From a bacterium (GTDB lineage: Bacteria > CLD3 > SB21): a DNA stretch of 64,000 bases. The translations under genes and the position numbers were made by a program. Below are positions 17,467 through 24,550 of the stretch, one piece after another; the first letter of the stretch is position 1, and every line of letters begins with the position of its first letter. Location of the stretch: positions 1 through 64,000 of the forward strand of contig JABWCP010000010.1 in the NCBI GenBank assembly GCA_013360215.1, written 5' to 3'. The notes below the pieces were generated by a model. It searched no databases. It had not been told where the DNA came from and was given only the letters and a program-made list of their open reading frames with translations.

Positions 17467-18456
17467 ATGAAAAAGATCGGCATTCTTTTCGGTATGGAAA
17501 ACACGTTTCCGCAGGCCTTTGTGGGCCGCGTTAATTCCAAAAAAGAAAAAGGCATCACGGCCGAACTTGTTTCGATTGATAAAGTCATTCAGGGCGAACC
17601 GTGCGGATATGACGTAATCATCGATCGTATATCGCAAGATATTCCTTTTTATCGCGGTTACTTAAAAAACGCCGCGCTCAGCGGGACGGCCGTGATCAAT
17701 AACCCTTTTTGGTGGAGCGCAGATGAGAAGTTTTTCAATAATGCGCTTTCGATCAAAGTCGGCGTACCGGTGCCTAAAACTGTGCTTTTACCATCCAATC
17801 AGCATCCACCCGATACGACGGCACAATCCATGCGCAATTTGGCCTATCCTCTGGATTGGGAAGGTATTTTCAAATATGTCGGATTCCCGGCCTATTTCAA
17901 ACCCTTTGCCGGCGGCGGTTGGAAAAATGTGTACAAACTCAATAATCCTGAGGAATTTTTCAAAGCTTACAATGAGACCGGTACGCTTGTGATGATGCTT
18001 CAGGAGGAAATTATTTTTACGGAATATTTCCGTTGTTACTGTTTGGACGGAAAGGATGTGCATGTCATGCAATACGATCCGCGGCAACCGCATCACGCAC
18101 GATATGTCAAAGGTCCGAAAACTGATGCCGTAAAAAAACTCGAAGCTACCGTCGTAGATTATGTATTGCGACTCAATCAGGCTTTGGGATATGATTTTAA
18201 TACTGTGGAATTGGCTGTACGCGACGGGATTCCCTATGCGATTGATTTTTGCAACCCCGCGCCGGATGCTGATCTCAAGTCGGTAGGCGAAGATAATTTC
18301 GAATGGATTGTCGAACATGCGGCACAGATGGCGATTGAGCGGGCAAAAAATCACAAACCGGATCAAAACAATCTCACTTGGGGTACTTTTGTGAAATCTT
18401 TTGCAGCCGATAAACCGTTGATTTCTAGATCGCAACCGAAATCAAAGAAAAAATGA
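17467..18456 (+). CDS. ATP-grasp/RimK-like protein of unknown substrate
   Basis: 329 residues with a clear ribosome-binding site (TGGGAG). The fold reads as a pre-ATP-grasp domain (1-100, with DVIIDRISQDIPFYRGYL), then the ATP-grasp part: FPAYFKPFAGGGWKNVYKL (nucleotide-binding Lys and Gly loop), VMMLQEEI, and GYDFNTVELAVRDGIPYAIDFCNPAPDADL, where the metal-binding acidic and Asn residues normally lie. The C-terminal tail is basic (QPKSKKK). ATP-grasp ligases join a carboxylate to an amine or thiol. The substrate is unknown and the neighbours give no hint. Confidence 0.72.
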   Translation: MKKIGILFGMENTFPQAFVGRVNSKKEKGITAELVSIDKVIQGEPCGYDVIIDRISQDIPFYRGYLKNAALSGTAVINNPFWWSADEKFFNNALSIKVGVPVPKTVLLPSNQHPPDTTAQSMRNLAYPLDWEGIFKYVGFPAYFKPFAGGGWKNVYKLNNPEEFFKAYNETGTLVMMLQEEIIFTEYFRCYCLDGKDVHVMQYDPRQPHHARYVKGPKTDAVKKLEATVVDYVLRLNQALGYDFNTVELAVRDGIPYAIDFCNPAPDADLKSVGEDNFEWIVEHAAQMAIERAKNHKPDQNNLTWGTFVKSFAADKPLISRSQPKSKKK

Positions 18457-18488
18457 TCCTTAGTTCATCATCAAAAGGAGATTCAGCC

Positions 18489-18950
18489 ATGAAAGGCAAA
18501 GGTCGTATTTTATACTTCATTTTATTTTTTTGTGTGACAACTCTGTCTGCACAACAATCTGGAAGATTTGGTCTTGGTGTTATGGCGGGTGATCCGACCG
18601 GCTTGAGCGGTAAATACTGGACATCGTCATCCACAGCGTTTCAAGGAGCGGCTGCTTGGAGTGTTGTTGGAAACGACAAGAATCATATGATCGCTCAGAT
18701 TGATTTTACAAAACATAATTTTTCGATTTTTAATGTCTCAAAAGGCCGGTTACCTTTTTATTTTGGACTTGGTGGATACGTTGTTTTTGCAGATAAATTA
18801 GGCATTGGTGCTCGTGTACCGATTGGTATAGACTATATTTTTGCAGATCAAAAGCTTGACATATTTCTTGAAATCGCACCGACACTTAACTTGATACCAT
18901 CCACCTCGTTTACCGCCAATGGCGGGGTTGGGATACGTTATTGGTTTTAA
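18489..18950 (+). CDS. small outer-membrane beta-barrel-like protein
   Basis: 153 residues from the ATG at 18489, preceded by AAAAGGAG; an upstream ATG at 18453 has no site and overlaps the previous gene. A signal peptide (ILYFILFFCVTTLSAQQ) leads into about eight alternating beta-strand-like segments ending in GGVGIRYWF, with the aromatic C-terminus expected of a BamA substrate. GLGVMAGDPTGLSGKYW resembles short Bacteroidota barrel proteins. Function is unknown. It overlaps no neighbour and may be co-transcribed with the ATP-grasp gene. Confidence 0.72.
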   Translation: MKGKGRILYFILFFCVTTLSAQQSGRFGLGVMAGDPTGLSGKYWTSSSTAFQGAAAWSVVGNDKNHMIAQIDFTKHNFSIFNVSKGRLPFYFGLGGYVVFADKLGIGARVPIGIDYIFADQKLDIFLEIAPTLNLIPSTSFTANGGVGIRYWF

Positions 18951-19015
18951 AAGACACCTAAGTCATAAGACTAAAATTCTCCGTCTTCTGTAAAAAGGCA
19001 AATTTTTATTTTTTA

Positions 19016-19054
19016 GAAAAAAGAAACCCCGCGCATCTTGGAATGCCGGGGTTT
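19016..19054 (-). terminator. intrinsic terminator of the minus-strand small-protein operon
   Basis: Stem AAACCCCG (19024-19031) / CGGGGTTT (19047-19054). Read on the minus strand, the stem continues into CTTTTTTCTAAAAAAT, a U-rich tail; on the plus strand no T run follows. It therefore ends something transcribed leftward from 19055-19440, supporting the small ORFs there. Confidence 0.7.
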
Positions 19055-19125
19055 ATATCTGAGGCCTTGGCAATTTGATGGACTGTCCCATAGATCCACC
19101 TATCGCCTGTGGGTAATGAGGAGCG

Positions 19126-19209
19126 TTATTGATTGGGCCGCTGAGGTCCTTCATTGGAGATAGGGCGCTTTTGCGGTTTTGGCGTTAACTTTGAATTTGT
19201 CGGTTTCAT
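19126..19209 (-). CDS. 27-residue basic Pro/Lys-rich small protein
   Basis: ATG at 19207-19209, stop TAA at 19126-19128. A very strong Shine-Dalgarno AGAAAGGAG lies 7-8 nt upstream. The peptide begins MKPTNSKLTPKPQKRP and ends GPQRPNQ; it is basic and Pro-rich with no hydrophobic segment. Its ATG overlaps the TGA of the upstream small ORF (ATGA), and a terminator follows at 19016-19054. These signals support a real gene although I recognise no family. Possible roles such as RNA or nucleic-acid binding are guesses. Confidence 0.6.
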   Translation of the reverse strand: MKPTNSKLTPKPQKRPISNEGPQRPNQ

Positions 19210-19395
19210 AGCCCTACTCCTTTCTCTGTTGATTTTACTTTCTCTTTACGCGGAATCTCGCGCATTGTTTCGCCGACGGGTGTATTGATCGGCATACTTT
19301 GCAAGTCAACGCGCTTCTCCCAACAATCTACATGGTAATACGATAATTGGATGTGTCCGGTATCACGTCGGTTTAATTTTTTTTTTCTTTTTCAT
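19206..19395 (-). CDS. 62-residue small protein behind a frameshifting A10 tract
   Basis: ATG at 19393-19395 with AAAGGTG 8 nt upstream. As written, the frame stops after ten codons (MKKKKKIKPT). The run of ten A residues (19377-19386 on this strand) follows the fifth codon. If it is read as nine, the frame opens into 62 residues that continue RRDTGHIQLSYYHVDCWEKR and end KSTEKGVGL, with its TGA overlapping the ATG of the next small gene by 4 nt. This needs transcriptional slippage, ribosomal frameshifting or an assembly error of one base. No family recognised. Confidence 0.5.
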
Positions 19396-19429
19396 ATCCG
19401 TATCACCTTTGCTATTTGCTTTATGTATT

Positions 19430-19445
19430 AGCATAGAGTGTGCCA
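19430..19445 (-). promoter_or_regulatory. sigma-54-type promoter for the small-protein operon
   Basis: Minus-strand TGGCACACTCTATGCT matches the RpoN consensus TGGCAC-N5-TTGCW with one mismatch in the -12 element and the exact GG-N10-GC spacing. Transcription would begin near 19419, leaving a 24-nt leader that contains the AAAGGTG ribosome-binding site of the first small ORF. rpoN and an enhancer-binding protein are not in this window. Confidence 0.5.
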
Positions 19446-19630
19446 GGTATATGAAAAATTATAACAACATGTTTTTTATGAAATGCGATATGCGCTCTGC
19501 AGCAAAAAAACTGTTATAAGTCGAATATTTAATATTGCAGTGTAGTTTTTTCACTACACTTCAAAATCAGAAACCTGAAAATTCAATCCGTATTCCGATA
19601 CGTTATATGTGCGCTCCGTCACATCATAGA

Positions 19631-20104
19631 TCAAATACGAATGGCTCTTTCTAAACTCGGTTCTAACGAAATAAAAGTCTCAGTACGCTCAACGCCTTCG
19701 ATAGTCTGAATTTTATCGTTTAGTACATCTCTGAGATGACGCGTGTCCCGGCAATAGAGTTTGGCCAAAATATTATAATTACCTGTCGTGTAGTGGAGTT
19801 CGGTTATTTCCGGAATAGCCTCAAGCTGCTTCACCACTTTTTTATACAACGAGCCTTTTTCAAGAAAAATTCCGAGAAACGCGCACAGATCATAGCCCAA
19901 CATGGACGGGTCAACACGCAGCTTAGACCCTATCACAACACCGGCTGCTTCCAATTTTCGCATTCGAACGTGTACTGTCCCGGAAGAAGTGTGAACTTTT
20001 TCAGCAATTTCTGTGTAGGGCATCTGGGCATTTTCCATCAAAAGATTTAATATCTTTCGATCCAGTTCATCAAAATCGGTAATTTTAGTGGTCTTTTCGT
20101 GCAT
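19631..20104 (-). CDS. Lrp/AsnC-family transcriptional regulator
   Basis: 157 residues, normal for the family. N-terminal winged helix-turn-helix (DELDRKILNLLMENAQMPYTEIAEKV and TSSGTVHVRMRKLEAAGVV), then the RAM ligand-binding domain (GYDLCAFLGIFLE, ITELHYTTGNYNILAKLYC). Such proteins form octamers and respond to amino acids. It is divergent from the tRNA-like RNA gene across 152 bp of strongly AT-rich DNA suited to Lrp binding. No metabolic gene is adjacent, so the effector is unknown. Confidence 0.93.
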   Translation of the reverse strand: MHEKTTKITDFDELDRKILNLLMENAQMPYTEIAEKVHTSSGTVHVRMRKLEAAGVVIGSKLRVDPSMLGYDLCAFLGIFLEKGSLYKKVVKQLEAIPEITELHYTTGNYNILAKLYCRDTRHLRDVLNDKIQTIEGVERTETFISLEPSLERAIRI

Positions 20105-20256
20105 AATTTTACAAAAAATTAAACAAAATAATTAATTTTATACAATATATGTAATAATATTCAAATTTCAATATATTATTTGTAATAATAAATAACTTGT
20201 ATTATATTATTTACGATAATAATAGATTATTTTTGTACTTTTTATAATTCAACTAT
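20105..20256. promoter_or_regulatory. AT-rich divergent promoter/operator region (Lrp/AsnC gene and tRNA-like RNA)
   Basis: About 150 bp made almost wholly of A and T, with repeated TAATAATA/TATTATT words and imperfect inverted repeats (for example around 20150-20190). Lrp/AsnC proteins often bind degenerate AT-rich arrays and repress themselves. A perfect -10 TATAAT at 20243-20248 lies 9 nt before the first base of the tRNA-like RNA. I find no good -35, so an AT-rich UP-type element or an activator may be needed. Confidence 0.5.
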
Positions 20257-20371
20257 TGTAGGGTGATGAAACAGGCAGCCATACCGTCCGGTCTCGACGG
20301 TGGAGAATTTGGGATAAATTCCGATTACCGGGACTAACTACTCCGTGGAGGTTCGACTCCTTCCCCTACAG
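20257..20371 (+). ncRNA. class-II tRNA-like RNA with long variable region and non-canonical anticodon loop
   Basis: Folds by eye as a tRNA: acceptor TGTAGGG (20257-20263) with CCCTACA (20364-20370) and G at the discriminator position, TG linker, a D-arm (20266-20282, ATGAAACAGGCAGCCAT, G18-G19 present) that resembles bacterial tRNA-Leu, a 5-bp anticodon stem CCGTC/GACGG (20284-20288/20296-20300), and a 5-bp T-arm GGAGG/CCTTC with loop TTCGACT. The anticodon loop CGGTCTC lacks U33 and a purine at 37, so it is unlikely to decode. The variable region is 46 nt (20301-20346; GGAG/CTCC closing, AATTT/AAATT hairpin inside). No CCA is encoded. A TATAAT box and a strong terminator flank it. It is too short for tmRNA and does not fit tRNA-Sec. 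It may be a regulatory tRNA mimic, or a decayed or extended tRNA-Leu. Confidence 0.6.
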
Positions 20372-20389
20372 CTCGTACACCACCATAAT

Positions 20390-20424
20390 AAAAAACTGTT
20401 CCGCCGGTCACGGAACAGTTTTTT
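20390..20424. terminator. strong bidirectional intrinsic terminator
   Basis: Perfect 14-bp stem AAAAAACTGTTCCG (20390-20403) / CGGAACAGTTTTTT (20411-20424) with a 7-nt loop. It ends the tRNA-like RNA on the plus strand and the convergent amber-interrupted gene (stop at 20452) on the minus strand. Confidence 0.9.
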
Positions 20425-20451
20425 ATTATTAACTTTTGGGGTTAATTAGAA

Positions 20452-21060
20452 TTAAAAAACAAGTTGTGCATGAAGAGCCAGAGTGCGTGATTTAGGGTCA
20501 TACGAGGGACTCGCTGATAATTCAAATTTTTTGTTATAATCATGGACAGATTGTGGTAAAGTAAAAATGCTATACAAAGCTCCGATCGTATAAATAATGA
20601 ACCCGCCTGTTATTTTTGCGCCGCCGTCACCTCGACTGTCATTACCTTCGTCATCAAACCAATCATCTTGAAGCGCATCCGCAACACCACTATAAAACAA
20701 AGCAGTACCAGCGGTGCGAATACCAACACCTAGAAGACCGCGCCCAAAATCTTGTGCATAAAAATTACCCATCGAAGGTCCAATTAAAAAACCGTAGCCC
20801 ACTGCAAAGCTTCCGGCCGTCTCATACGTGTCTAATTTGTTAAGTATGTATCCTCCGGCAACAACAGGTAATACGGTATGTCCGGCGCTCTATAAAAAAG
20901 CTTCTGTAGCATTTTTTTTGGAATGAAGCGATGTTTTTCTATTCATTTGTGGATACGAAGCATTCAATCCGCGTTTAATAATCACACTACGTGATGAATC
21001 TGCTGGCATAGCCCAAAGATTTAAGCCGAAAAAATAGCTGATAAAAACGATGATTTTCAT
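20452..21060 (-). pseudogene. secreted/membrane protein gene interrupted by one in-frame TAG
   Basis: An ATG at 21058-21060, with CGGAGA upstream, opens a frame beginning with a signal peptide (MKIIVFISYFFGLNLWAMPA). It meets TAG at codon 57 (20890-20892) and then stays open without any frameshift to TAA at 20452, giving 202 codons in all. The part after the stop (SAGHTVLPVVAGGYIL ... GALYSIFTLPQSVHDYNKKF) has two hydrophobic stretches and ends LALHAQLVF, a barrel-like tail. A GTG-initiated 116-residue fragment from 20802 is possible but has no strong site. A CAG-to-TAG change would explain it. It is a recent pseudogene, a sequencing error or a recoded amber. Confidence 0.7.
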
Positions 21061-21222
21061 GTTAATAATTCTCCGATAAAGAGTTTAAATGCGTCTGATT
21101 TGTGTAAGACAAACCCTATGCCGAAAAATCGATTAAATAAAACAAGGAGGGAGATGGAAAATAATTTTACAATCGAGTAAAACTGTATCTAGTATTCACA
21201 GACGCAATAAAAAGATGGCACG

Positions 21223-22215
21223 TTAGCCGATACGATAAACAGTAACACTTCTTTCGTCGGCGTCGGTAATGGTCAGGAGTTTATTATCTTTGGAGAGTTC
21301 AAGCGACCGTACCATATGAAAGCGTGTTGCCAAATCAAGTCGGACTTCACCCGTTGCAAGCTCGATCATTTTAACGTTACCATTTCCTGCTATAAGCACA
21401 TAATTAGAATCTGCGCTGAATATCCCCGCGGGCTCTCCGAATATAATTCTTTGCCCATAATATTTTTCTTCATTGCTCCAGCGATCGTAAACGCGAACCG
21501 CTCCGTTATAAATTTGCGCTAGATAACGTCCATTGGGGCTGAGTTTTATTTTATCAGGACGCTTTGCAAGCAACGTATCTACGATCCGACCGGTTTTAAT
21601 TTCCGTTATGGTAATTTTCTTTTGATCATGATGATACATCGCGATGAGATGCGGCGTAATATCCATAGTCCACAAAGGACGTTCTTCCGGCGCATTGAGT
21701 TTTGCAAACTGTTGTCTGTACGGCCAGGATTGGACAATCAGCGCCCAATCGTCACCTTCCGTTTGCGTTTTTGCCTTTGCAAAACCTTGCGATGAAGGAA
21801 GTACTATAGAAAGCGAATCCGCATTTTCTTCTTTGTACAAAACTTCCCAGGTCTTAGTATCCCAGATTTCACGCCCCGCTGATGTTTCCAATGCGATATG
21901 ATGACCATCGGCAGCATAACATACACGACGCAATCCGCTATCCATATTCATTTTGGTTTCGATACGCCACGAAATCGTATTGTACACCACCAGCGACGAA
22001 TCGTCATACACAAGGACATAGTCTCCGTCCGGGCTGATCACCGAACGTACCGGCAGATCGGATAATGTTATCGTCTGCGCGGGTATAGCATTTAACAATG
22101 GAGTCTCTGGCCAAAACGATTCCATCAAATATCCGTATAGCGGGGCTAGAAAAAATAAAAATAAAAAAACACCACCTACCGTGAGCCCAAGCATTCTGCG
22201 CATCGAATGAGTCAT
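21223..22215 (-). CDS. membrane-anchored WD40-like beta-propeller protein
   Basis: 330 residues. One N-terminal membrane helix (MLGLTVGGVFLFLFFLAPLYGYL) anchors a domain of repeated blades: VRSVISPDGDYVLVYDDSSL, RRVCYAADGHHIALETSAG, DKIKLSPNGRYLAQIYNGAV, AGIFSADSNYVLIAGNGN and VRSLELSKDNKLLTITDAD. The S(P/A)DG-Y-L pattern is that of WD40/PD40-type propellers. These usually hold other proteins or ligands. Two in-frame ATGs lie close together at the start; the second (MRRMLGL) is equally possible. Function is unknown. Confidence 0.75.
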   Translation of the reverse strand: MTHSMRRMLGLTVGGVFLFLFFLAPLYGYLMESFWPETPLLNAIPAQTITLSDLPVRSVISPDGDYVLVYDDSSLVVYNTISWRIETKMNMDSGLRRVCYAADGHHIALETSAGREIWDTKTWEVLYKEENADSLSIVLPSSQGFAKAKTQTEGDDWALIVQSWPYRQQFAKLNAPEERPLWTMDITPHLIAMYHHDQKKITITEIKTGRIVDTLLAKRPDKIKLSPNGRYLAQIYNGAVRVYDRWSNEEKYYGQRIIFGEPAGIFSADSNYVLIAGNGNVKMIELATGEVRLDLATRFHMVRSLELSKDNKLLTITDADERSVTVYRIG

Positions 22216-22275
22216 AAGAATAACATTATATGAAGTTTTTTTGTACGGCGTGCCGCATGTGCGGACGTTGCGTTT

Positions 22276-23190
22276 TTAATACACTTTTATTTTCATACAA
22301 AATACCGAACCGCCGGATTTTATAAATTCCGAAGTATCTACACCGATAACTCTTTTGCCCAGCTTTTCCAATGCATGTATCGTTTCCACACACGTGCCCT
22401 GAATAAATACAATTTCTCCGTCCGGTGAAAATGCATTGCATGCAAAATTAGGCGCATATGCTTCTTCTTTACTCACGTCAATAATAGTTTTAAAGAATAG
22501 CCGCAGGATGGCCATGCCATGATCACCGACACCGGGCGGATAAACGAGGCATACATCTTTATCTATGATCGCCAATGTTGTATTGAGATGATAAAAATCC
22601 GGATGTTTCAACTCGATCCCAACCACCGGCCCATCGGTAATACGCGCCACTTGCTCCAACGCCAGCAAATCGGTGCGGTGATGCGTTGTACTTCCAAAGC
22701 CTGAAATGATCAGATGTTTTTCGGGAAACCACAACGCGTCACCGTTGGACTCGAAACAGCCGCCTTTCAATTCGTGAATCATGTAGCCTTGTTTGCGATA
22801 CCATGATTGGAAGTACGGCACTTCCCCTTTGCGCTTATCTTTACGCATATTACTCATGATCACCGCGGGTTTTTCCTGATGGCGATCCCAAAAAGGAAAA
22901 CTTTGATTGGCCGAAAAAACCATATCCTCAAGCCCTACTTCACCGCGTATTGTATGTACACGATACCCAAGAGCTTCGTATAAAAAACGAATATTGGTCC
23001 ACTGCTGAAACGCGAGCGGGCGATCCACCTGATTCATTTGACCGGCGGTATCGGTCATAAAATTATTAATCGCTTCGGTCACATTAAAATGGTCAGGGGA
23101 GCACATCAAAAGTTTTTCAGGTTCCGGACGTTCCGGAATATCGGCAAGACGGAAATCAATAGACTCCGCGTTGGTATATACTTTGTTCAT
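22276..23190 (-). CDS. amidinotransferase/DDAH-fold hydrolase
   Basis: 304 residues with the guanidino-modifying enzyme pattern: FNVTEAINNFM near the start, FESNGDALW (Glu147, Asp151) as the substrate-holding acidic pair, HPDFYHLNTTLAIID giving the catalytic His at about 201, and GGSVFCMKI giving the nucleophilic Cys at about 298. Relatives act on dimethylarginine, arginine or ornithine-type substrates through a covalent Cys adduct. The short C-terminus and the NFMTD motif resemble the dimethylargininase/amidinotransferase family, but the exact substrate cannot be read from sequence. Confidence 0.82.
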   Translation of the reverse strand: MNKVYTNAESIDFRLADIPERPEPEKLLMCSPDHFNVTEAINNFMTDTAGQMNQVDRPLAFQQWTNIRFLYEALGYRVHTIRGEVGLEDMVFSANQSFPFWDRHQEKPAVIMSNMRKDKRKGEVPYFQSWYRKQGYMIHELKGGCFESNGDALWFPEKHLIISGFGSTTHHRTDLLALEQVARITDGPVVGIELKHPDFYHLNTTLAIIDKDVCLVYPPGVGDHGMAILRLFFKTIIDVSKEEAYAPNFACNAFSPDGEIVFIQGTCVETIHALEKLGKRVIGVDTSEFIKSGGSVFCMKIKVY

Positions 23191-23246
23191 ATCATCAAAA
23201 CTAGTTTAGTTGTAGATAAGATCATAGATCATCCGTAAGTCCCACG

Positions 23247-23588
23247 TTATTCGATATTTTCACTTTTCATCATTGCCAACCCGAGCTCACGTAGTGCTTC
23301 GATAATTGGAACAACCGTGCGGCCTTTATTCGTAAGGCTGTATTCGACGCGTGGCGGCACCTCGGGAAACACTTCGCGACAAATTAAACCATCAGCTTCC
23401 ATTTCATCCAGTTGTTCACTCAGCATTTTGTGGGTTATTTTTTTTAAATCACGTTTTAACTCGCCGTAGCGCCATACGCGGTCTTTGAGACGCCAAAGAA
23501 TCGGAATCTTCCATTTTCCGCCGATTTTCCCAAGCGCAAATTCTACCGGATTATTATACCGTTTCCCGTTGGCTGTAAATTCGGGCAT
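23247..23588 (-). CDS. HxlR-family transcriptional regulator
   Basis: 113 residues from the ATG at 23586-23588; a GTG 45 nt upstream gives 15 more residues but no better ribosome-binding site. The sequence NNPVEFALGKIGGKWKIPILWRL, RYGELKRDLKKITHKMLSEQL and VPPRVEYSLTNKGRTVVPII is the HxlR winged helix. These regulators often respond to aldehydes or redox stress. It is divergent from the DJ-1/PfpI gene 157 bp away, a frequent HxlR-controlled neighbour, so it probably regulates it. Confidence 0.9.
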   Translation of the reverse strand: MPEFTANGKRYNNPVEFALGKIGGKWKIPILWRLKDRVWRYGELKRDLKKITHKMLSEQLDEMEADGLICREVFPEVPPRVEYSLTNKGRTVVPIIEALRELGLAMMKSENIE

Positions 23589-23745
23589 GATTTTTTTTGG
23601 ATACGTAAGTAAAACAATAACACCAATACTCACTCAAAAGTGCGTATCACACCCAAAGGTGCGTTCTTGACGAACGAAAGTTAGCTATTATATTTATCGA
23701 GTACAAAACATTTTTATAGTCAACAAAATGCACGAGGAGTCTATA

Positions 23746-24534
23746 ATGAGAGTATTTTGGATCGCCGTATTGATCAATACCGTTTGTGTTTTCGGTCAGC
23801 ATGATCCCAACACATCGTCACCTAAAAAACGCATACTAATGGTCGCGGCAAATTCTTCGGTATCGGCACAAACCGGATGGCCGATCGGCGTGTGGGCGGC
23901 CGAGATCACGCATCCGTACTTAGCTTTCATCGAAGCCGGTTACGAAGTTGAAATCGTCAGCCCTAACGGCGGTAAAATTGAATTTGACAATTACAGTGAT
24001 CCGCGCGATCCGAGCGGCTATTCGGCGCACGATATGATCAGCATGGGTTTTATTCATACGCCATCGCGCATGGTCCTGTTAGAAAAAACCCGTCGTTTGG
24101 ATGAAATAAATGAAAAAAACTACGATGCGATCTTCGTATGCGGCGGCCAATCACCCATGTATACATTTATAGACAACACTAAACTGCATACTCTGTTTGC
24201 CAAATTTTACGAATCCGGTAAACCGTCGGCGGCAATATGCCACGGTACGTGCATCTTACTTAAGGCTAAATTAAGCAACGGTCAATATCTGGTCGAAGAA
24301 AAAACATGGACCGGGTTTGCAAACAGCGAAGAAGATTTTGCCGACAAAGCGGTGGGTAAAAAAATTCAACCATTTCGTATTGAAAGCGAGGCCGGAAAAA
24401 TGAATAACACCAATTTTATCACTCACAATGCGTTCCTCCCTTTTGCCATTCGCGACGGGCATCTTATCACCGGCCAGCAACAAAACAGCGGCACGGAAGC
24501 TGCAAAATTAGTCATCGAAATGCTTGGCCACTAA
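23746..24534 (+). CDS. secreted DJ-1/PfpI-family protein
   Basis: 262 residues from the ATG at 23746, with GAGGAG 6 nt upstream. A signal peptide (VFWIAVLINTVCVFGQ) precedes a DJ-1/PfpI domain: GVWAAEITHPYLAFIEAGYEV with the acidic residue at about 53, FVCGGQSPMYTF and SAAICHGTCILL with nucleophilic Cys at about 165. Such proteins act as glyoxalase III, deglycase-like enzymes or chaperones. A periplasmic version is less common. The divergent HxlR gene suggests aldehyde- or redox-linked control. It overlaps no neighbour, and the TMEM175-like gene follows by 16 nt. Confidence 0.85.
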   Translation: MRVFWIAVLINTVCVFGQHDPNTSSPKKRILMVAANSSVSAQTGWPIGVWAAEITHPYLAFIEAGYEVEIVSPNGGKIEFDNYSDPRDPSGYSAHDMISMGFIHTPSRMVLLEKTRRLDEINEKNYDAIFVCGGQSPMYTFIDNTKLHTLFAKFYESGKPSAAICHGTCILLKAKLSNGQYLVEEKTWTGFANSEEDFADKAVGKKIQPFRIESEAGKMNNTNFITHNAFLPFAIRDGHLITGQQQNSGTEAAKLVIEMLGH

Positions 24535-24550
24535 TACCTGTGAGTACATT

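Noticed and set aside
19541-19562. Hairpin AGTGTAG/CTACACT as terminator of the Lrp/AsnC gene
   Set aside because: The T run lies in the loop and not after the stem, so it does not have terminator form on either strand; it is left as an unexplained short dyad.
20257-20371. tmRNA or selenocysteine tRNA
   Set aside because: 115 nt is far too short for one-piece tmRNA and no tag frame is present. There is no TCA anticodon, the acceptor and D stems do not have the tRNA-Sec dimensions, so I kept the neutral call of tRNA-like RNA.
20257-21060. Amber suppressor tRNA decoding the TAG of the neighbouring gene
   Set aside because: No TCTA (U33 plus CUA) occurs in the RNA, and the anticodon-position triplet reads GTC. 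Adjacency alone does not support suppression.
21211-21227. Second sigma-54-like promoter (TGGCACG)
   Set aside because: The -24 half matches but there is no GC at the required -12 position.
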